Positions 16,396-23,472 of a stretch of 29,293 nucleotides of DNA are shown piece after piece. Numbering within the stretch: the first letter of the stretch is position 1; every line of letters starts with the position of its first letter. A program made the translations under genes and the position numbers. The stretch covers positions 1 through 29,293 of the forward strand of contig CAJUJR010000036.1 of assembly GCA_910586605.1 (NCBI GenBank), given 5' to 3'. The notes below the pieces were generated by a model. It saw nothing but the letters and a program-made list of their open reading frames with translations. It ran no database searches and was not told the DNA's origin. Source of the stretch: an uncultured Lachnospiraceae bacterium (GTDB taxonomy: Bacteria; Bacillota; Clostridia; Lachnospirales; Lachnospiraceae).

Positions 16396-16424
16396 ATTAT
16401 AATATATTTTGATATTGCTTGCAA
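16396..16424 (-). promoter_or_regulatory. Sigma-A promoter of prfC
   Basis: On the minus strand TTGCAA (16424-16419), 17 bp, then a perfect TATAAT (16401-16396). The -35 hexamer is palindromic and also serves the opposite promoter. Confidence 0.7.
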
Positions 16425-16447
16425 CTTTTTGGAAGTTATATTATACT
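16419..16447 (+). promoter_or_regulatory. Sigma-A promoter of the zinc-ribbon gene, sharing its -35 with prfC
   Basis: TTGCAA (16419-16424), 17 bp, TATACT (16442-16447). The -35 is the same self-complementary hexamer used by the prfC promoter in the other direction. The leader to the zinc-ribbon start is about 115-120 nt. Confidence 0.55.
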
Positions 16448-16571
16448 GTGGGAGGTTATTGCGTTATTTGTCACAGAGTGAAAAGTAACATTGTTGTATA
16501 TGGATGGTAATGATAGAGTACTTTTATGGCTAAAGAAGGCGTACCGGTTACGTTTTTAGAGGAGGTTTGTG

Positions 16572-17465
16572 ATGTGGTGTCCAAAATGTAAAATAGAGTA
16601 CCGCAAAGGAATTACAGTTTGTGCAGACTGCGGGACAGAGTTGGTGGAACGTTCAGAAAGTGAGACGGTTGATGTCTGTGAAATAAATGATGAGAAGACA
16701 GCAGACGAAATTATGGAATACCTAGCTTATTCTGGGATACAGGAAGCTGTAAAGGAACAGGATGATGGGGGCGGCTTTCGGATTACAGTCCCGCCTGCAT
16801 TGGAAAAACAGGCAGAGAGATTGTTCCGGGGGTATCTTCTGGCAAAGGAGGAAGAAAAAGAAGGGCAGGATGGGAAGGCTGAAACAGGGCAGGAGTTGTG
16901 CCAAAGCGAGGAGAATTCCAGTTTTGAAGAAGAAAAAGAAGAAGAAAATGTCCTGATTGCCGAGGAAGTAGAAGAAGATACGGTAGATTTGTTATATGCT
17001 TCTAATAAAAAGGAATATACAAAATGTGCTGATAAGTACCATGACTTGAAGCTTTCAGGCATTACTTTTATAGTTTTTGGGCTAATTGGAGGCGCCTATC
17101 TAGTTTTATCCAAAACAGAAGTGATTCCTATCCAGTATAATATTGTGGTGTTCTGTATTATAGCAACACTTTTTGCTGCATTTCTTGTTTCAGGCATTGT
17201 GTCGGTTGTAAAAGCATCAAAGATGAAATACCTGATTCCAGAGGAAGAGGAACGGACAAATGCCATTAAGGGATGGCTTGATGAGAACCTGACAAAAGAG
17301 ATGGTAGAGGGCTGGTATGATAACAATGTGTCAGATGGCGAGAATGATTTACTGGTAACGGCACATATCCGGGCAATGTTAATAAAAGAATATAAAGAAG
17401 AGCCTGTAGAATATTTAGAAATGATTACAGATGAATATTTTGAAGAACATTATCTGGAAGGGTAA
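16572..17465 (+). CDS. Zinc-ribbon membrane protein with DUF2007-like middle, function unknown
   Basis: 297 residues from ATG 16572, which has AGGAGG 6 nt upstream (a GTG at 16569 would be too close). It opens with a rubredoxin-like zinc ribbon, Cys3-x2-Cys6 and Cys17-x2-Cys20 (WCPKC, VCADC). Residues about 35-85 (TADEIMEYLAYSGIQEAVKE...) resemble the DUF2007 putative signal-transducing fold, a remote similarity judged by eye. A Glu-rich linker (about 90-140) leads to two membrane helices at about 160-180 and 187-215. The tail has WLDENLTKEMVEGWYDNN and ends in acidic residues. It is not in an operon. No function can be assigned; a sensor or scaffold at the membrane is a guess. Confidence 0.8.
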   Translation: MWCPKCKIEYRKGITVCADCGTELVERSESETVDVCEINDEKTADEIMEYLAYSGIQEAVKEQDDGGGFRITVPPALEKQAERLFRGYLLAKEEEKEGQDGKAETGQELCQSEENSSFEEEKEEENVLIAEEVEEDTVDLLYASNKKEYTKCADKYHDLKLSGITFIVFGLIGGAYLVLSKTEVIPIQYNIVVFCIIATLFAAFLVSGIVSVVKASKMKYLIPEEEERTNAIKGWLDENLTKEMVEGWYDNNVSDGENDLLVTAHIRAMLIKEYKEEPVEYLEMITDEYFEEHYLEG

Positions 17466-17497
17466 AAAGAGGGAATGCGTTGGCATTCCCTTTTTAA
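17464..17497. terminator. Bidirectional terminator between convergent genes
   Basis: GGGAATGC (17471-17478) and GCATTCCC (17483-17490) form a perfect stem with a 4-nt loop. AAAAAGA precedes and TTTTT follows, so it can end both the zinc-ribbon gene and the minus-strand pyrophosphorylase. Confidence 0.9.
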
Positions 17498-17513
17498 TAA
17501 GAGACTGTGCCTT

Positions 17514-18740
17514 TTATAAAACAATCCCATTTTGTTTAAGGAGCTTGCGGGCGCTTTCCACTGAATCAATCCCTGTTTTGTTTTTAATTGGGGCAAATTC
17601 TTTGTCACGTTCCACTTCAAATGGAAGGCAGGAAGAAAGCAGTTTGATAAAGTCCAGAATCAGGGTTTCAAATTTATAGCCATTTGGCTCTTCTGGTTTG
17701 CATAGGCTGCCGTTTTCATCTAAATAGGGAATTTTCTTTTCTACAATGTGGAGTGGGAGTTCACGGCTGACAATGGTCTCAAGGCTACTTACTTTAAACA
17801 AGTAATTTAATATAACACCAAAATTATATGCTGGTTCCCCATCTTTTGTCATAGTATTGCGGAGCATATCTGTCAATTCATAATATTCTACAATAGAAGG
17901 ATGTCCATCTTCTAGGCAGATAACACCAACTTTTTCATCTGGGTGGTTTTTCCGCACAACTTTAGCGCCGACTTCACAGTTTTTTGCAAGGGCAGCGCCA
18001 ATAAAGCAAGGGTCAGCAATTTTTTGCAGTACATTGTCAACTGCAAAGACATTGAGCCACTCAATCCCTTCTTGCTTCATAAATGCAGAAAGACCGGCAT
18101 TTGCCATTGAGGTATACCAGCCGCCGTTTCCATTTGGGGATGTGGCAAGCTTCCCCTTTTCTTCAAGATAAATATTTCCCCGATAGTCGGAAGCAGGAGC
18201 CATATCCTGCCGGAAAAAATGAATATGGTTTTCATCATAGCCGAAAAATTGTTTTTCTTTAAAGAAGGAGACTGTCATTTCATGATTCTTTTCACTTGTC
18301 ATAATAAAAAGATGAATCCATGTTTTTGTTTTATCAACCACTTCAAAAAGGTTCTCTATAATGCGTTGGAAAATATATACTGGTTTTGTGATTCCGATAT
18401 TATACATGCCTTTTGGCGCATCAGAGCCAAGGCGCGTCCCCATGCCGCCGGCAAGTAAGACAGCGCCGACTTTACCGGAACGGATGCATTCATTCCCTGT
18501 CTGTGTAAAAAATTCCTGGTTTTGTTTGATTTCCCCTAACTGCATTACATCAATTGGGGAAATTTTACCTTGTTTTTGCTCTTTTTCTTTGTTGGCAATG
18601 CGTGTTACAGCAGAAAAATCAGTTTCTTCTATTTGCTGTAATAGCTTTTTTTTCTCATTATCTGTCAATTCTTCAAAATATTTTAACAGATGTCCCTGTT
18701 GGTATTTGGATAATTTCTGTTTTGCCTGTTCCAAGTCCAT
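17514..18740 (-). CDS. UDPGP-family UDP-sugar pyrophosphorylase (UAP1/AGX-like)
   Basis: Predicted to join UTP and a sugar 1-phosphate to give a UDP-sugar. 408 residues from ATG 18740, with GAGGA upstream; a longer start at 18752 overlaps that site. The nucleotide-binding signature is LAGGMGTRLGSD (96-107) followed by APKGMYNI, as in eukaryotic-type UDP-GlcNAc pyrophosphorylases. QDMAPASD, SPNGNGGWY, and the metal/ligand region NVFAVDNVLQ follow, as does KVVRKNHPDEKVGV. It is unlike GlmU or GalU, which have other folds and motifs. GlcNAc-1-P is the likeliest substrate, but glucose- or galactose-1-P cannot be excluded. It is a single gene whose promoter lies about 235 bp upstream, across a palindromic element. 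Confidence 0.88.
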   Translation of the reverse strand: MDLEQAKQKLSKYQQGHLLKYFEELTDNEKKKLLQQIEETDFSAVTRIANKEKEQKQGKISPIDVMQLGEIKQNQEFFTQTGNECIRSGKVGAVLLAGGMGTRLGSDAPKGMYNIGITKPVYIFQRIIENLFEVVDKTKTWIHLFIMTSEKNHEMTVSFFKEKQFFGYDENHIHFFRQDMAPASDYRGNIYLEEKGKLATSPNGNGGWYTSMANAGLSAFMKQEGIEWLNVFAVDNVLQKIADPCFIGAALAKNCEVGAKVVRKNHPDEKVGVICLEDGHPSIVEYYELTDMLRNTMTKDGEPAYNFGVILNYLFKVSSLETIVSRELPLHIVEKKIPYLDENGSLCKPEEPNGYKFETLILDFIKLLSSCLPFEVERDKEFAPIKNKTGIDSVESARKLLKQNGIVL

Positions 18741-18780
18741 AATTTTCCTCATTTCTTTCCATGAATTGTTATTTCACAGT

Positions 18781-18942
18781 TATTACTTCGGCTGCTAAAT
18801 ATCGTAAAATTTCCCGGCCTAAATGTCCATCTGCTTCGTTGTCTTCAATCGTTGGAGCATTCGCTACAGCTCAAGCATCTGCCTTGCATAGGAACATTTA
18901 CTTGGCGAAAAATTATTGCGGCATTTAATCGCCGAAGTAATA
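18781..18942. repeat. 162-bp imperfect palindromic intergenic element
   Basis: TATTACTTCGGC (18781-18792) is exactly inverted at 18931-18942 (GCCGAAGTAATA). The match continues inward with gaps: TAAAT/ATTTA, AAAATTTCCCGGCCTAAATG against CATTTACTTGGCGAAAAATT, and ATGTCC/GGAACAT. There is no ORF. Related single arms lie at 7818 and 16361. It lies inside the 358-bp divergent gap and is probably transcribed as part of the pyrophosphorylase leader. Confidence 0.7.
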
Positions 18943-18974
18943 CTATTTCTATAATTTTTCTTGTTATAGCGTTT

Positions 18975-19004
18975 ATTATATAGTATCTGCTGCCAAGCTG
19001 TAAA
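18975..19004 (-). promoter_or_regulatory. Candidate promoter of the UDP-sugar pyrophosphorylase
   Basis: On the minus strand TTTACA (19004-18999), 18 bp, TATAAT (18980-18975). It would give a leader of about 230 nt holding the 162-bp palindrome. No better promoter is visible closer to the gene. Confidence 0.5.
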
Positions 19005-19016
19005 GGTTTTCTTATA

Positions 19017-19045
19017 TTGACTTAAATACGCGCGTTTGTTAGAAT
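19017..19045 (+). promoter_or_regulatory. Sigma-A promoter of the hybrid kinase
   Basis: TTGACT (19017-19022), 17 bp, TAGAAT (19040-19045), each box one base off consensus. Its -35 lies 12 bp from the -35 of the divergent pyrophosphorylase promoter. Confidence 0.65.
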
Positions 19046-19110
19046 AGTATCATAGGTGGAATACTGATTCTATACAACAGATTACAGAAAATCACAGGGA
19101 GGAAATAGAT

Positions 19111-22100
19111 ATGTATCATTGCCATCTTCATTTCTATTTAGCAGGCCAGGCTTGCGAGGTGTTCGATATTGTAAAGGAAATGTCCCCGTTTGAGCAATTT
19201 ACACATGAATTCTCTGAAGGTGACGAGCCAAAGGCGGAAATGGCGGCAAAGGCGGATGTGATTCTGGCAGATTTACAGGATATAGATGTAAAAGAAGCTT
19301 TGCAGGTTTTGATATCGGGGAAAAGAAGTGAGACAGAATTGATTGTGCTTGTGAAAAAAGAGCAGGCGGCGCTTCTTGAAGATAGTTTAGAAGAAATTAA
19401 GGATATATGGATTATGCCGATGTCAGGGGAGGAAGCGCGTTTCCGCTTCCTAAGATGGCAGCAATCCTGCAAAATCAGTAAAGATTTCCTTCAGGTCAGC
19501 CATTTTCTTGAGGCAACGATTAACAGTGTCCCGAACCTTGTCTGGTATAAGGACAAAAAGGGAATCCATACAAAAGTAAACGACAGTTTCTGCAGGACGG
19601 TAAATAAGACAAAAAAACAGGTAGAAGGGCGCGGGCATGCCTATATCTGGGATGTGGAACAGGATGACCCTGCCTGCATAGAATCTGAGCGGATGGTAAT
19701 GGAAAAACAGGAAACCTGTGTATCAGAAGAAGTAGTCCAGACAGGAGCTGGAACGCGTCTGCTTACTACCTACAAATCCCCACTATATGATTTGGATGGA
19801 AGTGTTATGGGAACCGTTGGGGTAGCAATTGATGTGACACAAGAACGCGCTTATGAACGTGAGATTTTAAGGAAAAACCATACGCTGGAGACGATTTTTA
19901 CCTCCATTGACTGTGGGGTGATGTGCCATACGGCGGATGGTTCCAAAGTGCTTAGTATTAATAAGGCGGCGCTTAAAATATTAGGTTATGAATCCCTGGA
20001 AGAGTTGATGGAAATGGGATTTGATATGGTTGCCCCATCCGTGATGGAGGAAGACAGGCAGAAACTTAAAGAATCCATTGGGCAGCTGAAAAATGAAGGG
20101 GATAGTATCAGCGTTTCATACAGGGTACAGCATAAGGATGGGGAAATTTTACATATTATGGGCAATGTAAAGCTTTTGGAGGAAAATGGGGAGCGTTACT
20201 ACCAGCGTTTCCTTTTAGACTGCACAAAGCAAAAGCTGGAGGAAAAGAAGAAGGAAAGACGCCAGAAAGAATTGATCCAGGCATTAAGCATAGATTACAC
20301 CCTTGTTTGCTTTTTTGATCTTGATACAGGAAAAGGCAGCCTGATTCGGAGCCATGATGATAGTGAAAAGGTTTATATACCTATTTTTGGCGGAAAAGAG
20401 ATTTCATTTGAGGAAAGCATGGGGCAGTATATCCAGAAGTTTGTGCATGAAGAAGATAAGAAGGAGATGCTGCAGGCATCTTCTAGGGATCGGATAAAAA
20501 AAGAGCTGTCAGAAAAGAATTTTAACTGTGTGAATTACCGCATGTTTGTTGATGGCGAAGTGAAATATTTCCAGATGAAAATTGTAAGGGCGGGGACATG
20601 GGAAGGAAGCCATGGGGTTGTTTTAGGGCTACACAGTGTAGATGAAGAGACCCGTGATGAGCTGCATAAGAAAAGCATGCTAGAAGACGCCCTGATGCAG
20701 GCAAACAGGGCAAGCAAGGCTAAAAGTGTATTTTTGTCAAATATGTCGCATGATATCCGTACCCCGATGAATGCAATTGTTGGGTTTACCAATTTGGCGA
20801 TTACCCATATTGCCCACAAGGAGTTGGTAGAAGAATACCTTAAAAAAATTGAAACATCAGGAAACCATCTGTTAAGCTTGATTAATGATGTGCTGGATAT
20901 GAGCCGTATTGAGAGCGGAAGGATGCACCTGGAGGAAACGGCATGCAGCCTGCCTGACATTTTACATGGGCTTTGCAATATTTTGCAGGCGGATATCCAT
21001 GCAAAGCAGCTTGAACTTCATATTGATACAGTAGATGTCTTGGATGAGGAAATTTTTTGTGATAAGCTGCGCCTGAACCAGGTACTTTTAAACTTGGTTG
21101 GCAATTCTGTGAAATATACGGGTGCCGGCGGCACTGTCAGCATGAGGATTACAGAAAAAGTCGGTGCGTCAGAAGGATTTGCAAATTATGAGTTCTTAAT
21201 TAAAGATACTGGGATTGGCATGAGCGAGGAGTTTGTAGCACATATCTTTGAGCCGTTTGAACGGGAAGAAAATACTACGATGAGCGGGATTCAGGGAACT
21301 GGCCTTGGGATGGCGATAACGAAGAATATTGTAAATATGATGAATGGCACGATTGAAGTAAAAAGTAAACAAAATGTGGGAACAGAATTTATCGTTTCAT
21401 TTACATTCCGCCTTAATTCTGCGGCAAAGGAGCCAAAACAGATACCTGAGCTTAAGAACAGCAGGGTGCTGGTCGTGGATGATGACTATAATACCTGCGA
21501 CAGCGTATCTTATATGCTTCAGCAGCTTGGGATGCGTGCTGAGTGGACTTTATCAGGGAAAGAGGCGGTGCTCCGTACCCATCAGGCAGTTACAAGGAAT
21601 GACGATTACTGCGTTTATATTGTTGACTGGCTTTTGCCAGATATGAATGGTATTGAGGTTACAAGGAGAATCAGGAAAGAAGTAGGCGAAAATGCACCGA
21701 TTATTGTCCTGACTGCATATGACTGGTCAGATATTGAAGAAGAGGCCAGGGAAGCAGGGGTTACGTCATTTTGTACAAAACCGTTATTTTTGTCTGAATT
21801 GCGGAACTGCTTGAATTCTATTGTCAATATTGGGGAAGATGGCGAAGGTGATAGGGATGAAAAGGTGGTGCCGATACATACAGGACGTATCCTTCTTGCG
21901 GAAGATGTCGATTTGAACCAGGAAATTGCAGTAGCAATTTTAGGGGATGCAGGATTCCAGATAGAAGTTGCCGGAAATGGGCAGATTGCAGTGGATATGC
22001 TGAAAAAATCAAAGCCAGGATATTATCAGACAATTTTAATGGATATCCAGATGCCAGTAATGAATGGCTATGAGGCAACAAAAGAAATCCGGAAGCTGGA

Positions 22101-22263
22101 AAACCGAGAATTGGCATCCATACCAATTATTGCGATGACGGCGAATGCTTTTGAGGAAGATAAGCGGGAGGCAATAAAAAGTGGGATGAACGGTCATATT
22201 GCAAAGCCGATTGATGTAAAAGAACTGTTCCGTACATTAAACAGTATTCTGGGGAAACTATAG
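19111..22263 (+). CDS. Soluble hybrid sensor histidine kinase: N-terminal pseudo-receiver, PAS repeats, HisKA-HATPase, two receivers
   Basis: 1050 residues with a strong ribosome site (AGGGAGG) and no membrane segment, so it senses an internal signal. Order: an N-terminal 1-125 domain with a receiver-like pattern (ADVILADLQD ... IKDIWIMPMS) lacking a clear phosphorylation site; PAS at about 130-245 (NSVPNLVWYKDKKG); PAS at about 255-370; a third PAS-like region at 380-520; HisKA with phospho-acceptor His547 (SNMSHDIRTPMNAI); HATPase with N box NLVGNSVKY, DTGIGM and GTGLGM; REC1 with Asp839 (IVDWLLPDMNG); and REC2 with Asp978 (LMDIQMPVMNG). There is no HPt domain, and no response regulator or HPt gene is nearby, so its output partner is elsewhere. 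It is expressed from its own promoter. The downstream gene is 82 bp away with no terminator between. Confidence 0.95.
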   Translation: MYHCHLHFYLAGQACEVFDIVKEMSPFEQFTHEFSEGDEPKAEMAAKADVILADLQDIDVKEALQVLISGKRSETELIVLVKKEQAALLEDSLEEIKDIWIMPMSGEEARFRFLRWQQSCKISKDFLQVSHFLEATINSVPNLVWYKDKKGIHTKVNDSFCRTVNKTKKQVEGRGHAYIWDVEQDDPACIESERMVMEKQETCVSEEVVQTGAGTRLLTTYKSPLYDLDGSVMGTVGVAIDVTQERAYEREILRKNHTLETIFTSIDCGVMCHTADGSKVLSINKAALKILGYESLEELMEMGFDMVAPSVMEEDRQKLKESIGQLKNEGDSISVSYRVQHKDGEILHIMGNVKLLEENGERYYQRFLLDCTKQKLEEKKKERRQKELIQALSIDYTLVCFFDLDTGKGSLIRSHDDSEKVYIPIFGGKEISFEESMGQYIQKFVHEEDKKEMLQASSRDRIKKELSEKNFNCVNYRMFVDGEVKYFQMKIVRAGTWEGSHGVVLGLHSVDEETRDELHKKSMLEDALMQANRASKAKSVFLSNMSHDIRTPMNAIVGFTNLAITHIAHKELVEEYLKKIETSGNHLLSLINDVLDMSRIESGRMHLEETACSLPDILHGLCNILQADIHAKQLELHIDTVDVLDEEIFCDKLRLNQVLLNLVGNSVKYTGAGGTVSMRITEKVGASEGFANYEFLIKDTGIGMSEEFVAHIFEPFEREENTTMSGIQGTGLGMAITKNIVNMMNGTIEVKSKQNVGTEFIVSFTFRLNSAAKEPKQIPELKNSRVLVVDDDYNTCDSVSYMLQQLGMRAEWTLSGKEAVLRTHQAVTRNDDYCVYIVDWLLPDMNGIEVTRRIRKEVGENAPIIVLTAYDWSDIEEEAREAGVTSFCTKPLFLSELRNCLNSIVNIGEDGEGDRDEKVVPIHTGRILLAEDVDLNQEIAVAILGDAGFQIEVAGNGQIAVDMLKKSKPGYYQTILMDIQMPVMNGYEATKEIRKLENRELASIPIIAMTANAFEEDKREAIKSGMNGHIAKPIDVKELFRTLNSILGKL

Positions 22264-22292
22264 AGTAAAGTAAAGTAGGGAAGTGTAAGGGG

Positions 22293-22327
22293 CTAGTTCT
22301 TAGAATGAACTTTCAAACACGCTCTAG
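22293..22327. repeat. Degenerate copy of the REP-like palindrome (right arm only)
   Basis: TTTCAAACACGCTCTAG (22311-22327) differs at one base from the right arm of the full palindrome at 14664-14680. The left part (CTAGTTCTTAGAATGAAC) is shortened. It ends 8 bases before the ribosome site of the next gene. Confidence 0.65.
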
Positions 22328-22345
22328 GGGGAAAGGAGGGGGCGT

Positions 22346-23020
22346 ATGCGTGGCGGAAAAAAGGCGAGGGAAGAGGAATTAGAAGAAAGATACCTGGAAT
22401 CTTTGCGTTATGTTGAAGTTCCATTGCTGACGTTAGACCCAAGATGGCATCAGCTTTTTCCAGAGCATTTAAAGACAAGGAAGCTGGTGCATCTGGAAAA
22501 ACATTTAAATAAGCTGATTCAGAAGCAGGGGCAGGCCAATAACGATTTAAAGGAGTATGAAAAGACGAAAAAAGTTTTAATGAATAATGTCTTGTATAAT
22601 ATGACAGATGGACATGAACTGGACAGCCCAATCCGTAGTAAAAAACAGGATGCAAACCAAAAGCTTCTAGAAGAGCTAAAGCAAAAGACCAGCGATACAA
22701 GGGAATTGTTAAAACACCTGCCAGGGGAAATAACGCTTGCCAACCAGGAAGTTTTAATTGAAAGCATGCGGATCTGTTATGAAACGCTAATTGAAAATAC
22801 AGAGTATATAGAGTGGGAGAAGCAGTGGATTAACCAGGCAAGGCAGGAACTGACAGAGCATATCCTGGCCAAGCGGGAAAAGGAACTGCGCAATACAGAA
22901 ACCTATAAATACATGCATGATTTACTTGGGGCAAAGGTGGTAGAAATCTTTGACAGGGAGCATGATGTATGGAAAGGCGAAATAGAGATGGAGCATAAAA
23001 CGGGGGATGAAGTGCCATAA
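22346..23020 (+). CDS. Coiled-coil protein of unknown function upstream of acpS
   Basis: 224 residues from ATG 22346, with AAAGGAGG just upstream. Highly charged and almost wholly helical in appearance. It has an N-terminal KKAREEELEERYLESLRYVEVP, a hydrophobic/aromatic patch LTLDPRWHQLFPEHLKT, two long heptad-like stretches (about 50-75 and 95-190) and a C terminus VVEIFDREHDVWKGEIEME. No signal peptide, membrane helix or known catalytic motif is seen. It is 60 bp upstream of acpS in the same direction and probably heads that operon. I have an impression that this protein is widespread in Lachnospiraceae beside acpS but cannot check. Function unknown. Confidence 0.8.
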   Translation: MRGGKKAREEELEERYLESLRYVEVPLLTLDPRWHQLFPEHLKTRKLVHLEKHLNKLIQKQGQANNDLKEYEKTKKVLMNNVLYNMTDGHELDSPIRSKKQDANQKLLEELKQKTSDTRELLKHLPGEITLANQEVLIESMRICYETLIENTEYIEWEKQWINQARQELTEHILAKREKELRNTETYKYMHDLLGAKVVEIFDREHDVWKGEIEMEHKTGDEVP

Positions 23021-23080
23021 TAAAAGGAAGAGGCAATGTCTTTGCATAGGTTATTTCAGAACAGTTCCCAGGGGGAGAGA

Positions 23081-23470
23081 ATGGAGCAGATTATAGGGAT
23101 TGGCATGGACCAGATTGAAATAGGGCGGGTAACAAAAGCGGTTCAGAAGGGGTCTTTTCTCCATCGTTATTATTCTAAAAGGGAACAGGGGATTATAGGA
23201 AAAAGGCTTACAAGCGCAGCGACTAATTTTGCAGGCAAGGAAGCTGTAGTAAAGGCGCTTGGGACGGGATTTGCCGGTGTTTTGCCAGTAGAAGTAGAAA
23301 TTCTTAGGAACAGCAGCGGTGCGCCATATGTAGAACTTTCTGGCAATGCAAAAGAAATTGCAGGCAGCCTTGGAGTGGAAAAGATATATATTTCTTTGTC
23401 TGATTCCAGGACGATGGCTGCCGCATTTGCCGTTGCAGTTGGGAAGGCAGAAAAGATGCAGGAGGAATAG
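23081..23470 (+). CDS. acpS: Holo-[acyl-carrier-protein] synthase
   Basis: Transfers 4'-phosphopantetheine from CoA to acyl carrier protein. 129 residues from ATG 23081, with GGGGGAG upstream; an in-frame start at 23036 has no such site. Motifs: IIGIGMDQIEIGRV (metal ligand Asp10) and FAGKEAVVKALGTG (Glu54, Lys58), with the C-terminal SLSDSRTMAAAFAV strand. Two bases separate it from nnr, whose ribosome site lies inside the acpS end, so the pair is coupled. Confidence 0.97.
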   Translation: MEQIIGIGMDQIEIGRVTKAVQKGSFLHRYYSKREQGIIGKRLTSAATNFAGKEAVVKALGTGFAGVLPVEVEILRNSSGAPYVELSGNAKEIAGSLGVEKIYISLSDSRTMAAAFAVAVGKAEKMQEE

Positions 23471-23472
23471 AT

